This document shows positions 1 to 12,034 of a stretch of DNA of 64,000 nt, piece by piece. The position numbers and the translations under genes were made by a program. This stretch comes from Thuidium tamariscinum (Eukaryota; Streptophyta; Bryopsida; Hypnales; Thuidiaceae), in NCBI GenBank assembly GCA_947034885.2, contig OX344752.2, forward strand, positions 20,173,386 to 20,237,385, given 5' to 3'. The number at the start of each line of letters is the position of its first letter. The stretch's first letter is position 1. The notes beneath the pieces were generated by a model. That model did not search any database. It was not told the DNA's origin and was given only the letters and a program-made list of their open reading frames with translations.

Positions 1-14
1 AACATCAGACATAC

Positions 15-286
15 CTTCATAAAGCCGCTTGAACAACTGCGACCTGTGCGAGATTGGCTGGGAATCCCAATTGCACGTGGGATCTAGACTTTTTGCATAC
101 TTCTTGATGTCGTCTGCCAAACACTCCTTCATGTTGCCCCATGGCAACCCGTTCAAATCCAACGTCACCGGTTTCTTCAAAATCTTCTCACGCTTCACTC
201 GACGCGGATTAAACTCATCGGAATGCATCGAAGTGTCTTTGCTGTCTACATCTTGGACTTCCTCTTCCGCCATCCCATCACCAACA
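15..286 (-). pseudogene. Exon of the leftward second ORF of the CACTA element
   Basis: Read leftward, an open exon runs from an acceptor (GGTCAG) at about 287 to a donor (GTATGT) at 11-14. It contains an ATG at 273-271. The peptide starts MAEEEVQDVDSK and includes KPVTLDLNGLPWGNMKECL and KRLYEG. The phrase 'LDLNGLPWGNMK... LFKRLYEG' resembles the plant transposase-associated segment (a short pattern ending in K..L...F) often found in the companion ORF of CACTA elements. That assignment is from memory of the pattern and is tentative. The exon continues into an intron that leaves the window. Confidence 0.4.
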
Positions 287-1223
287 CTGACCATGCAAAC
301 TACAGTTGTTAATAAAATGGACAAACTTCCAAAGCTGTGACACAACAATATTACTGCGTGAGTCTTGATTTCGATTCACAAACTTCCTTCGTCATCGACA
401 AGCATAGAACCAAGCGATGAACATGTTTTGAGCACGCGTTTTATGCAGCAGGAGCACAAACCTTTTTTGAAGAACGTTCAGGAAGGGACTTTCATAACTC
501 ACTTAGTTCATAGAACTTTGCCCATTGAAAACAACAGCATGCACTCACGAAAGCGGAATTCAGCATTACAGGCCCACTTCATTTAGCGAATGCACAACGG
601 ACCAAATGTTTACACTACCGATGTATGTCACTCTTCAAATGAAAAACGCATTTGGAAGTGCTTCAAAGAGCACACCAACGTCAGACACTGGATAATATGC
701 GGTGTCGCTAGCTCTGGGATGTTTTCAATGACGCTTCCGAGGTCGGGAGCGTTCCTTAGAGTAGGCGGTTGCCTTTTTGCCCTTCCAAATACAAGTCCCG
801 TTCATGCCTAATCGATGAATCCCACTTAAATCCATGGTCTCATACTACCTCTGAAGCATCGCATGTACTGCATGTGATGCCTACCGCTTCAGTACATGCA
901 TCGCGAATCTGGCATGACGAATTCCTTAGAGGGGGTGTTCGTGTCCACAGACATCTGCTATTCGAGGTCTCATGAACACGGAAAAAAGGAAATGCTGATT
1001 TGTACACTTGAATAACATTACATGACAGCGTCATTCATTCCAAACCTAGCAATTCAGCAATTCAACTGCAGACCATGTGCGCGCTCGATGTGCACGCACT
1101 ACGTCAAATTCAACACACAAAAACAGTCGATCGGCACTTATCTGGACTGACCCAAAGACAATACCGGTTCAAGGATTCCAAACAATGACACACAGTTCGG
1201 CCTGAACTGACATCAACGCACGT
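287..1223. other. Non-coding stretch between relic exons
   Basis: No open frame here is convincing on either strand. It is presumably intron of the leftward second ORF. The short palindromic ACATGCA-type repeats around 865-905 are the only local structure I see. Confidence 0.3.
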
Positions 1224-1643
1224 TCAAGTGACCTCTTCATGTATACTAAGTACATGCAGCTGTACCGTAGCAGACTGGTAAATTAAACGACCTCCCTGAT
1301 TATAAAAATGCTTCTGTAAGACTGCAAAAGAAAAATTTCTGTAAAAATCGAACCTCCAGTTGTCGTTGGGTTCGCCTCCTTCCCGTTCGCTGGAATCAGA
1401 GTCTTCAAGATCAACGACCTTCCTTTTGTTTGGTGTGGGGGTCCGTTGATGTGATCTCCCTTTGCCTTTCGGCGTACTCGGAGAAGGGCGATCGAAACTA
1501 CGCTTACTCCGCCTCTCCGAATCCAGACGCGCGTGCATCTACTCCAAACGACGTGCTTCTTTGTCGAGTACCAGCGGCACACGCACTGGTGAAGTCCTGC
1601 GCCTCTTTGGCTTCGCACATGACATCGGCATTCTCAGACGCGG
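1224..1643 (-). pseudogene. Exon of the leftward second ORF, basic and Ser/Pro-rich, one stop
   Basis: Read leftward, an acceptor (GGTCGCAG) at about 1644 opens a frame rich in Lys/Arg and Ser/Pro, including AKPKRRRTSPVRVP and, further on, TPNKRKVVDLEDSDSSERE. These look like nuclear-localisation and acidic stretches. One TAG interrupts the frame just before MHARLDSERRSKR; a CAG to TAG change would explain it. The frame stays open to 1224, though a donor may lie near TGGAG|GTTCGA. It is separated from the exon at 15641-15955 by the 13-kb insertion. I do not recognise the family. Confidence 0.35.
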
Positions 1644-1764
1644 CTGCGACCAAAATACAAAAGGCTCACTAGCTGCCTGCGCCACAGAAAGGGTCCACTT
1701 TCAGTCCTAGATTCAGCAACAATTCATCGCCAATTCACTTGGTGTGACATGCAACCCCGAACTG

Positions 1765-1835
1765 GGCTGAACGCATGGTTATCATACCGGGCGGACGTCC
1801 GGTTCACCCGTCCGTCCGTCCGGGACGTCCGGTAG
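1765..1835 (+). repeat. Left terminus of the 13-kb element with target duplication
   Basis: GGCTGAACG at 1765-1773 is followed by the TIR and a GTCCGTCCGTCCGG run with two GGACGTCCGGT copies. The right end at 14720-14760 carries the inverse-related series CGTCCGTCCGG and GAGACGTCCGGTG. Confidence 0.65.
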
Positions 1836-1915
1836 AGCTCTCGCCCATCCGGTAGAGTCAACACATAGTTGACTTTTTGATAATGGAAAAATAGGCCATG
1901 TGGATTTCAGAACAT

Positions 1916-1990
1916 GCAGGGTGCGGACGCGATCGTCAGGGCGGGGACACGATCGTCAGGGCGCGGACGAGATTTAGGCAGGGGTGTGGA
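1916..1990 (-). repeat. Left copy of the GC-rich motif array
   Basis: Three degenerate copies of GTCAGGGCGCGGAC-type units lie here. This is the reverse complement of the GTCCGCGCCCTGAC units that fill 6.5-8.0, 10.2-11.1 and 13.7-14.65 kb. Confidence 0.6.
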
Positions 1991-2040
1991 CCACCTTAAA
2001 ATTAATTAATATGCTTCTACATATTTCCATTTTATATTCC

Positions 2041-2420
2041 ATATTCCCACTTTCCTAGTCACTCCAACACTTTATATTTTTTTTAATGTTAGATCATATC
2101 ACTCTAATTAGTCTAATACCCAAACCATTTTCATATCCAAATTACTCCACCATTCCATTTTTTTTAGGTGTTAAATTACATCACTCTAACAACCAAACCA
2201 TTTCCATATCCAAATCACTCCACCATTTTATATTTTTAGGAGGTATTAAATTACATCACTGTAACATCCAAACCATTTCCATATCCAAATCACTCCACCA
2301 TTCCATATATTTTTTGGGTGTTAGATCATATCACTCTAACACCTAAGCCATTTCTATATTCCAAAGCACTCCACCATCCCTTATTTCTTTTAATGTTAGA
2401 TCATATTACTCCTTAAAAAT
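2041..2420 (+). repeat. ~73-bp tandem repeat, T-rich
   Basis: About four to five copies of a unit containing TCACTCYAACACC, CCATTTCCATATCC and CACTCCACCATTCCAT, ending in a poly-T stretch and GTGTTAGATCATA. One more diverged copy lies at about 2985-3080. Frames across it are repeat artefacts. Confidence 0.6.
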
Positions 2421-5400
2421 AATTGGCCACCCTAAAATAAATTGGTACGCTTTTCAAAAGCTTGGGTCACTTTACCTCCCCTTTTGGACATTGACTTTTG
2501 AAGCACACTTCCATTCCAAGTCACTACGATTATTTTTATTGGTGGAATCATTCCCTTTCCTATTTTTTTCCATCATTACCAAAACTCTTCCATTTTAATT
2601 CAATGCCATTTGTCTAGGGTAGAATGATTTCTTTTCCCTATTATATTTCATGTGATTACCAAAATTGTTCCATTCCAACCAAAGGCCATTTATTTTTGGT
2701 TGATCATTCCCTTCCCTTTCATTTTTTGATTCATTAGCAAAACTCTTTCATCCCAACTCAATTCCATTTATTTTTTGTGGCATCCCAACTCTGTCCCAAC
2801 TCAATGGTAATTTGTGTTGGGTGTTAGATGAAATAACTTTGACTCCTTATTTTTTGTGGACTTATCCCTCTTTCATTTTGTTTGCTTTTATCAGCAACAT
2901 TTTGTTAACATAAAGCTTAAACGGATTTTCAAAACCCAACAACATTTTATTTCCTTCCTTATTTTTCTTTATCATTCATATTACTTTAACATCCAAACCA
3001 TTCCAAGTTTTTTTAATGTTAGGTCACATCACTGTAGCACCCAAACCATTTCCATATCCCTAGTCACTCTACCATTCCAAAAATTGTTAAATTGTTAAAT
3101 CATTTCACTCTAACACCCAAACAACTTTAATTTATTATTCCATCATTTCCTTCCAATTTCTTTTGCATCATAAGCAAAACTCTCCCATCCCAACTCAATG
3201 CCATTTGTTTTTTGTTAAATCATTCCCTTTTCTATTTTTCTCGCCTCATTAATTAACAAAGCTTTTCTATTTTTTTCCTTGAATCCTATAACTCTTTCAT
3301 TCCAAATCATTGTCATTTATTTATTTATTGTTTGACTTCATTCCTAGAACTCTCCCATCCGAACTGAATGCCATTTTGTATTTGTTCCATCATTTCGTTT
3401 CCTATGTTTTTTATTAATTAGCAAAGCTCTTCTTATCCCAACTCCATGCCATTCTTTTTGGTTTCGGTCATTCTCTCTCTTATTTTTTTGGCTTCATTCC
3501 TAAAACTCTCCCATCCCAACTCATAGTTATTCTATTAGTTTTTCTTGAATAATTCCTTCTTCGATTTTGTTTTGCTTCATTAATTAGCAAGACTATCCCA
3601 TCCTAATTCAAAGCCATTTTTTTGTAATTCCATCATTCTCTTTCCTTTTGGGGGGCTTCCTTTCTAAAATCCTTCCATCCCAATTGAAAGCCAAATGTTC
3701 ATTTTTTGTTCCATATTTTCTTTCCCTATTTTTTTGGCTTCATTCCTACAATTTTCCCATACCAACTCATAGTTCTTGTTCTCTTTTTTGTTGAATCATT
3801 CCTTTTTCTTTTTTGTTTAGCGTCATTAATTAGCAGGACTATTTTATTCCAACTCATAGTTTCTCTTTATTTGTTGAATCATTCCCTTCCCTATTTTATT
3901 TTTGTAATATTTCCTAAAGTTCTTCCATCCCAATTCAAAGCCATTATTTTTTTGTTCCATCTTTCCTTTTCCTTTTTTTGTTTTCTCTTCATTCCTAAAA
4001 TTCTTCCATTCTACTTCAATGTCATTCATTTTTTTGTTGGATCATTCATTTTCCCTTCTTTGGGGGGGCTTCATTAACTCCTAAAACATAGGCATAGTGA
4101 AAAAAATTAAGTGTATGTATTTTTATACCAAACTATTGCATCCATAGTTTTCATTTATGTTTTATCATCAATTCATAGAAGTCATAAAAAAATGCCATGA
4201 GGAAAGAACAATGAAATGGCATATTAATATATTTTGGGATTTTGAGTATAGTACACAATTACACATCCAAAAAAATGGAATTCAATTGGGACAAAATAAT
4301 CTTCCAAATCAATAAAATAAAACTATAAAGGGTTTAGGAAATAAAGCGTCTTTTGTTGGGATGGAACATTTGGCTAATGAATTTCGAAGAATTAGGAAGG
4401 TAATGATCAATGAAAAATGAATGGCATTCGGTTGGAAAAACTTAGGAAGACAAGAGTAATGCCATTTACTTTTTGTATAACTTGGGATGGAACAATTTTG
4501 CTAATTAAGGCAAAAAAAACAAAAAAAAAATGAATCCAACAAAAGAAAAGGCATTGACTTGGAATGTAAGTGCTTTCAAAATAAATGCCCCCAAAAGAGG
4601 GGTGGAGAGACCCAAGCTTTCGTAAATTTTATTTGGGAATGATTCTAAACTTCACTTACAAGTTAAAGTGATTGACCATAAATCCCAAACACTCATCCTT
4701 TAATTTGCTATCAGGTGATTGCCAGAACTAGAATGGAAGTGTATTGTTACCCAAAGCCCAAAAAAATGGGAAAAGTAAATAGGGATGATTCAGTTCGCAT
4801 GGAAATAGGTACATATTTAATAAAAAATGGTTACCAAATATTAAAAAATTTAGTGGCGAAAAAATAAAATTGATTGACTTGAAATTGATGAAGTAAAATG
4901 TCATTGAGTTGGAATAGGATTCAATCATAAAAACATGTACAGAATGAAATGAAAAGTCATTGAATTGGAGTGGGATTCATTTCCAGTCTATGAAAAAAAT
5001 TAGGGAAGGAAAAAAAACGTCATTTAGTTGGAGTAAAAGTGCATTTTAGATGTTCTTAATAAAAGCAAACAAATGTGAAAGAGATATGAAACAAACATTG
5101 TGTTTGATTACCTATTTTAATAAACGAGAAATGGAAAGCCAATGGAAAGACTTCAATTTCTTACCATACAAAACATTTATTATTGAGTTGGGATGGAAGA
5201 GTTTTTCTAATGAATAAAAAAAATAGGAAAGGGATTGACGGGAAAAAAAATGACAATTTGTTAAGACGGAAAAGATTTCGGTTTAGGATTAAAAAAAAAG
5301 GAACAAGAATGAGGGCCAAAAAAAATTGGTATTGAGTTACATGGACAAGTTTTGCTAAAGAATAAAGTAAAAAACATGGTAAAAAATAGTAAAGGGGTTG

Positions 5401-6030
5401 GTCAGTTGGTGGTACAAAAAAAGAATCCCATTGACATTGGATGAAAGAGCTTTGGTAATCAATGAAGCCAAATAAATTTAGGAAAGGCAATGGAATGATT
5501 CAACTAATAAATATTGTTATTGCTAATTAGGATAAAAGAGTTCTAGAAATTAATGAAGACCAATAAAAATGAAAATCTGAAAAGGAAATGGTGGCAAAAA
5601 AAGATAGAATGATGCAACAAAAAAAGGATGGCATAGAGTTCAGGAATAAGAGCTTTGCTAATTAATGGGAAATACATAGGAAAAGGAATGACGTAAAAAA
5701 AAATTGGCATTCAATTTGAATGCAAGAGTTTTAGGAATGAAGTCCAAAAAAAAGGAGATAAAATGATTCAATAAAAAAGGAATGAAGCCAAAAAACAAAG
5801 AGACTAAATAATTCAACAAAAAAGGAATGACAATGACTTGGCATAAAAGAATTTTTGCATTGGAGGCAAAAAATATAAGAGTCCTGCTAATTAATGAAGC
5901 AAGAAAAACGGAAAAGGAACTGAATTAAGAAATAAAAAGATGGCATTGACTTCGGATAAGATAGTTTTGTTTTTGATGCAAAAAAAATTGGAAAGGGGAT
6001 GATGAGATGAAAAATTGAAGTGGCGTATTG
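2421..6030. repeat. Degenerate satellite in two opposed orientations
   Basis: From about 2.5 to 4.08 kb the top strand repeats CCCATCCCAACTCAATGCC, poly-T and TTCATTCCTAAAACTC every 60-75 bp. From about 4.3 to 6.03 kb the same words appear as reverse complements, for example GGCATTGAGTTGGGATGG and GAATGAAGCCAAAAAA. A unique-looking marker, AAGCTTGGGTC with a following TGACTT/CATTCCAAGTCA, occurs at about 2450-2520 and inverted at about 4550-4625. The block is therefore a large imperfect head-to-head structure, strand-biased T-rich then A-rich. Confidence 0.55.
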
Positions 6031-6099
6031 GAGGTCTAGAATTTTTTTTTTAAATCTCAACTATTTCTTTCATTTTAAACAAATTAAGTTTTACTCTTG

Positions 6100-6480
6100 T
6101 ATCTAGTACACTACATTTCTTCTATATTCCCTAAATATTTCTTCAAAATATCCGGAACATTTCCTAAATAGAAGAATTTAGACTTCTTTTTTTAAATCAT
6201 AAAATTCTTTTTAGTTCAAAGTACTAGTTTCTTTTTTGGGACACAAATAAGGTTCAAAGTAGTTCGGAGTATTAGAAGATGTAAGGAACGACATGTTCCA
6301 CCACAACAAAGGGGATATGCTCTTCCACGAAGTTTCTTCCAAATCTTAGTCCATTGAGCTTTTTTATTTGGCATCTTGCTTTCATGGTCTTGTCGGAATG
6401 TAGAACAAGTTGTTCTTCCTAAAATTAAAGGTTTCCCCGCTCCAAGAAAAGGAAGGATTGAAGGATCTCATGCCCAAGTG
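6100..6480 (+). repeat. Copy 1 of a segment repeated at 9.86-10.17 kb
   Basis: This segment shares phrases with 9860-10170, including CTTCCAAATCTTAGTCC, TTGAGCT, GGCATCTTGCTTTCATGG and GAACAAGTTGT, followed by CGCTCCAAGAAAA-type sequence and CTCATGCCCAAGTGCA. A third weak version lies near 9655-9790. Confidence 0.55.
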
Positions 6481-7975
6481 CATTTCAAAGTCCTCCCTCA
6501 TGTGCTATACGACCACGTCCGCGCCCTGACCTCAAGTCCGCACCCTGACATGAAGTTCGCGCCATGTGTGATTCAGATGCACACTCACAAGTTCCCCAAC
6601 CTCTGTGAATTTTCCGCCCTCAAGTCCACGCCCTACGTCCACGCCTTGACATTGCCAATGTAACAAAAACATTGGTGAGAGAAAGCTCTCTTGTCTCTCC
6701 ATCACTACAAGGAATCTAAAAGAAGGCATGATTGAATTTAATGGTTCCCGGTAGGAGGGACACCATCTTCCAAGAGTAATAAATAGGAGCAAGGAGGGAT
6801 CCCGTGCGGGAAGTCAACCTCCTTTTTAGTGCATGCACGTTTGCGCACCAAGAATGGTACGTGCCTTGGAGTCCGCGCCCTCACTTGACGTCTTCGCCCT
6901 GAATAGCGCCAACGTAGTGAAGTTCAAGCTTCCAACTCCTTGGCTTCTCTGGTTCTCATGCCCAAGCGCATTTCAAAGTCCTCCCTCTTGTGTTGTATGC
7001 CCTGGCGTCTGCGCCCTGACTTCAAGTCCGCGCCATGTGTGATTCAGATGCACACTCACAAGTTCCCCAACCTCTGTGAATTGTCCGCCCTCAAGTCCGC
7101 GCCCTGCGTCCGCGCCTTGACATTGCCAATATAACAAAAACATTGGTGAGAGAAAGCTTTTTTGTCTCTCCATCACCACAAGGAATCTAAAAGAAGGCAT
7201 GACTGAATTTAATGGTTCCCGATAGGAGGGACACCATCTTCCAAGAGCAATAAATAGGAGCAAGGAGGGATCCCGTGCGGGAAGTCAACCTCCTTTTCAG
7301 TGCATGCACGTTTGCGCACCAAGAATGGTCCGCGCCCTGCACTGGAGTCCGCGCCTTCACTTGATGTCCCCGCCCTGAGTAGCGCCAACGTAGTGAAGTT
7401 CAAGCTTCCAACTCCTTGGCTTCTCTGGTTCTCATGCCAAGCGCATTTCAAAGTCCTCCCTCTTGTGCTGTATGCCTTAGTGTCCGTGCCCTGACTTCAA
7501 GTCCGCGCCCTAATCTCAAGTCCGCACCCTAACATGAAGTCTGCGCCATGTATGATTTAGATGCACACTCACAAGTTCCCCAACCTCTGTGAATTGTCCG
7601 CCCTCAAGTCCGCGCCCTGACATTGCCAATGTAACAAAAATATTGGTGAGAGAAAGCTTTCTTGTCTCTCCATCACTACAAGGAATCTAAAAGAAGGCAT
7701 GACTAAATTTAATGGTTCCCGATTTCCATGAAAAGGAGGGACACCATCTTCCAAGAGTAATAAATAGGAGCAAGGAGGGATCCCATGTGGGAGGTCAACC
7801 TCCTTTTCAGTGCATGCACGTTTGTGCACCAAGAATGGTCCGCGCCCTAGAGTCTGTGCCCTAGAGTCTGCGCCCTACATTGGAGTCCCCGCCTTGAAGT
7901 CCGCGCCCTCACCTGACGTCCCCGCCCTGAGTAGCGCCAGCGTAGTGAAGTTCAAACCTCCAACTCCTTGGCTTC
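6467..7975 (+). repeat. Three tandem copies of a ~480-bp unit
   Basis: Copies start at about 6467, 6955 and 7432, each with CTCATGCC(C)AAG followed by GCATTTCAAAGTCCTCCCTC. Shared landmarks in order are a GTCCGCGCCCTGA motif array, CAGATGCACACTCACAAGTT, CATTGGTGAGAGAAAGCT, GGGACACCATCTTCCAAGAG and GTGCATGCACGTTTG. The peptides of 60-100 aa predicted across it repeat in register with the DNA unit, so I treat none of them as genes. Confidence 0.75.
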
Positions 7976-7984
7976 TTGGGTTAA

Positions 7985-8561
7985 AAGGTTTTAGGAATGT
8001 AGGGTTTAGGGTTTGAGTTTGGATTGTTTGACTTTCTTTCAGATGGGTTTAGGGTTGAATTAAAAAACAAATCGATGTACTCTAAGCCTTCGGAAAAGAA
8101 CCCGTGTCATGCATCTGGAAAATATATCTTGTAAGTTCATGTGAAAAAGATTTTGTTGTAGCAATTATTTCTAATAGTGGATTCCATTCACAACCTTTCT
8201 ACTTTTATTTAAGTTGTACGTTTCATTAAGGAAGAATCCATTGTAACAAGTATTTATAAAAATGGATCTTTTCACATTATGAACAAAATATAACTTGTAA
8301 TTTTTCATTTCCCCAAAAAATTCCTTGTAGTTATTATGCAAAAAAAAGAATCCTTGCTTATGAATAATGGATTTGAAGAAATGAAACTCATTTGTTCATT
8401 TAAAAAATGCATTCTATCAATTATTCAAGAAAGTGAATCTTTTCATGTGAATCCAAAATAATGTAAAGTTCTCATTCAAAAGAATGATCTCTTGTACCTT
8501 TTATTTAGAAATGACTCCCTTCTACGTGAATCTAAGAAACAAAACTTGGAAGTTTTTAAAA
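7985..8561. other. Repeat-flanked spacer with telomere-like words
   Basis: GTAGGGTTTAGGGTTT and a nearby GGGTTTAGGGTTG lie at 7998-8060. The rest is AT-rich with repeated AATCC(C)TT and GTGAATCCAAAA words that foreshadow the next tandem repeat. No gene is visible. Confidence 0.4.
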
Positions 8562-9175
8562 AATTATTTGTAACAAGCATCCACAAAAACAATTTACTTC
8601 ACGTGAATCCAAAAGAATGGAAGATCTAAGTTCTCGTTCAAAAAGAATCCCTTGTAGTTAGAATGGTCAAAAATGAATCCCTTTATAGGAATAGTGAATT
8701 CAAGAATATGATACTCATAGCTTAGGCTACACAAATTATTTGTAACAAGCATCCACAAAAACAATTCCCTTCACGTGAATCCAAAAGAATGGAAGATCTA
8801 AGTTCTCGTTCAAAAAGAATCCCTTGTAGTTAGAATGGTCAAAAATGAATCCCTTTATAGGAATAGTGAATTCAAGAATATGATACTCATAGCTTAGTCT
8901 ACACAAATTATTTGTAACAAGCATCCACAAAAACAATTCCCTTCACGTGAATCCAAAAGAATGGAAGATCTAAATTCTCGTTCAAAAAGAATCCCTTGTA
9001 GTGAGAATGGTCAAAAATGAATCCCTTTATAGGAATAGTGAATTCAAAAATATGATACTCATAGCTTAGGCTACACAAATTATTTGTAACAAGCATCCAC
9101 AAAAACAATTCCCTTCACGTGAATCCAAAAGAATGGAAGATCTAAGTTCTTGTTCAAAAAGAATCCCTTGTAGTT
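8561..9175 (+). repeat. 172-bp tandem repeat, about 3.6 copies
   Basis: Copies begin at 8561, 8733, 8905 and 9077 with AAATTATTTGTAACAAGCAT, a spacing of exactly 172 bp each time. The last copy breaks off near 9175. Copies differ by only a few bases, so the duplication is fairly recent. Two near-identical 66-aa frames on the other strand are shadows of the unit. Confidence 0.9.
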
Positions 9176-10160
9176 ATTTTTGTAGAAATGGATCCTTTCC
9201 ACGTGATTGAAATAAAACAAAATAGTATTCTCTTAATGCAATGGTTTGCCATTTCTTATAAAACCAAAAACCAAAAACCAAACAAAACAATAGTAATTCA
9301 TTAAAAGAAATCCCTTGTACGAAATATGAACCAAAAAATGAATTTGTTCACGTAAATCCAAAAGAATGTAAGATTTAGTAAATCGTAAACCAGAATTGAT
9401 CCCCTATAGCAATTGTTTAAAGAATTGAATGTGGTGAACATCAGTCTACAAGAATTGAACAACAACTTTCATTTCATAAATAATCCCTTTCAGCCAAACA
9501 ATAATACTTTAAACATTCAGCAAAATTGAACATAATTTATGAAACGTAGCCTTCACGCCAAAAAAGAATTTGCTTGAGGTAATGTTGAAAATGAACAACA
9601 AAATATTTTGACTTATTTGTTTTCATTAGTACATATATTTTCCTTCAAAGTTGTTCTCAAGTGATACACAAAGTAAACAATGACATCTTCTAAATCAAAT
9701 AAGGGTACATGGTCTTCCAAGAAGTTCCTTTGCAATCTTTTTTTGTTGATCTCTTTATTTTGGCATCTTCTTTTTTTAAAAGAAAACAACATGAAAAAAC
9801 CATTGCATTTATTAAACAACAAGGCCAAAGGTTTTGTATAAATGATATGGTTTAAGTATGTCCTATACATTTATTAAGTATTTCCTAAACATTCCTAAAT
9901 CAAAGAATTTGTATTTTGTTTTTTGGAAATAAAATATTTCTTGCTTCAAAGTGGTAGAATGGTTAGGAGAACTAAAGAATGACATCTTGCAACACAAGAA
10001 ACGGGACATGCACTTCCATAAATACCTTCCAAATCTTAGTCCGTTGAGCTCTTTATGGTGGCATCTTGCTTTCATGGTCTTCTCTGAATTTAGAACAAGT
10101 TGTAATTGGGTACATTAATGGTTCTCCCGCTCCAAGAAAAAGATGAATTCAAAGATCTCA
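9176..10160. other. AT-rich interior of the 13-kb element
   Basis: No gene is visible. Frames on the minus strand at 9613-10075 lie across diverged copies of the 6.1-6.48 kb segment. Confidence 0.3.
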
Positions 10161-10199
10161 TGCCCAAGTGCACTGCAAATACCCTCCTCAAGTGCTGGA

Positions 10200-11110
10200 C
10201 GAGGACGTCCGTGCCCTGAAGTCCGTGCCCTGACTTGAAGTCCGCGCCCTGGCGTCCCCGCCCTGAAGTCGCATCCGCGCCGTCATCTCAGTCCCCGCCT
10301 ACAAGTCCGCGCCCTTCAGTCCTTCATTGTGAAGTTCCTCAGCCTTTGGCAATTGCCAAACCATGCGACCGCCTCCTACATCCGCGCCCTCTCCCCCATT
10401 CAACACAAGCATTAATGGAACAAAGCGGTCGTGTCTTTCGAGACATATGAGGAATGTAAAAAAAGGTCGTCGCTGCAATTAATGGTTCCCTCTTCCCATG
10501 AAAAGAAGGGATACCATCTTCCAAGAGCGGAAAAGAGGAAAAAAGTAGGATACCATGTTCAAGAAAATTAAGAAGGCCATGCGCTTCAACCACTTCTTGG
10601 CCCTTTGGTCCACTCTGTGGAGTCCGCGCCCTGACTTCCCGTCCCCGCCCTGAAGTCCCCGCCTTGACCTCTCCTCCCCGCCCTGACGCTAGGGATTCAG
10701 GTGTGTATTTTGAACGTTGTCAAAGTTCACAAATTCTCCGCCCTGAAGTCCGCGCCCTGACTTCCCATCCCCGCCCTAACGCCAAGGATTCAGGTGTGCA
10801 TTTTGAACGTTGTCAAAGTTCACAAATTCTCCGCCCTGAAGTCCGTGCCCTGACTTCCCGTCCCCGCCCTAACGCCAAGGATTCAGGTGTGCATTTTGAA
10901 CGTTGTCAAAGTTCACAAATTCTCTGCCCTCAAGTCCGCGCCCTGACTTCCCATCCCCGCCCTGACTTCCCGTCCCCGCCCTGATGCCAAGGATTCAGGT
11001 GTGCATTGTGGTCGTCAAAACTCACAAATTCTTAGACCCGCGCCATAGACTTTGGGACTGAAGACGTCCGCACCCTGTTGACAAGGACAACGGTGAAGTC
11101 CGCGCCTCTA
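10200..11110 (+). repeat. GC-rich motif array with ~90-110-bp higher-order repeat
   Basis: Many GTCCGCGCCCTGA and GTCCCCGCCCTGA units. From about 10673 to 11015 a longer unit repeats four times. It contains AGGATTCAGGTGTG (at about 10693, 10787, 10877 and 10990), and the first three copies share GAACGTTGTCAAAGTTCACA. Spacing is 90-113 bp. Confidence 0.7.
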
Positions 11111-11121
11111 CCTTCCCCAAG

Positions 11122-11131
11122 TATATAAAGA
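11122..11131 (+). promoter_or_regulatory. Possible TATA box
   Basis: GTATATAAAG directly follows the GC-rich array. About 250 bp downstream an ATG (11383) opens a 40-aa frame starting MASQRKQTNEWEPWLNF that runs into the inverted repeat at 11443. This could be the promoter of a transcript of the 13-kb element, or a captured gene 5' end. It is inferred from the motif only. Confidence 0.25.
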
Positions 11132-11442
11132 AAACCGTGAACCCTACATTCCCTACATTTGTCACTTTGGCATCTCTCTCTTGGACTTCAATTCATTTTG
11201 AGCTCCTTGTGAGTCTACTTGGGTGGCAGATTGCCCTGGTTTGCTATTGAGGTGATGTCAAAATCAATTCAAGCAGTGGATTAGCGCTAACTGATGTTAC
11301 TGATACTTTGTCCGTTAGATCTTCTATCTTCTTAAATTCAGCACAGAGAAGGGGAAGGCATTTCAAATTATCTGTGAATACAATGGCAAGTCAAAGGAAG
11401 CAGACCAACGAATGGGAACCGTGGCTGAACTTCACGGAGAAT

Positions 11443-12034
11443 GGGACAACAAAGTGCGTGAGTGTTTCAAATGGCCTTGGCCTTGGGATTCCTCCTCTTC
11501 ACTAAACCCGCCCCCCCAAAAGGCCACATTTAATTACTGGCAGCTCATTTGTGCAAGGTTGATTAGATCTCCAAGTACATGGAGGTCAAATGGGCACATT
11601 AAGAACTCCACCTACCAACTACAACTTGCACAAGGGTGGAGGCCTTTGAGAGCTAAGTGCATTTCTCTCTCTTGTGGCCTAACTCCTCAAATCTTCTTTC
11701 TCACAAGACCTTGGATTCTTCATTCTTGAATTGAATCTTTGGGAGCTTGAAGGATAAAATAGTTCTTTTGTTTGTATTTTTCTTCTTCAATTTGATTGTT
11801 GAAGGCTTTGGATGGGGTTATTAGAGGGTGACGTAGCCCTTTCTATTTATTTATACCAAAGCTTGGATATGTAGGTTATTTTTTTACTTTCTCTTATAGT
11901 AGTTTTACTTAATTATTTATTGTGTAAAATCTAAAGAAGGGATTTAGTGAAGGGCACATCTTTTTCCATTGCTTTTTTAAGTAATTTGGATGAATGATTT
12001 TTTTTCCCTTACCATTTCTTTATTTTACTTTAGA
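11443..12034 (+). repeat. Left arm of a 592-nt inverted repeat
   Basis: Starts GGGACAACAAAGTGCGTG and ends CTTTATTTTACTTTAGA. The reverse complement of 13149-13740 matches it from end to end with very few differences in the parts I compared; the first changed base seen is A/G at about position 19. Predicted peptides from the two arms are identical over 80 residues. Confidence 0.85.

Noticed and set aside
2086-5490. Phe-rich frames of 80-123 aa
   Set aside because: They translate the poly-T satellite and are biased by base composition.
6376-8016. Many 60-100 aa frames on both strands
   Set aside because: They recur in register with the ~480-bp tandem unit, so they reflect repeat copy sequence and not selection for protein.
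8736-9108. Two near-identical 66-aa minus-strand frames
   Set aside because: Spacing equals the 172-bp repeat unit; repeat artefact.
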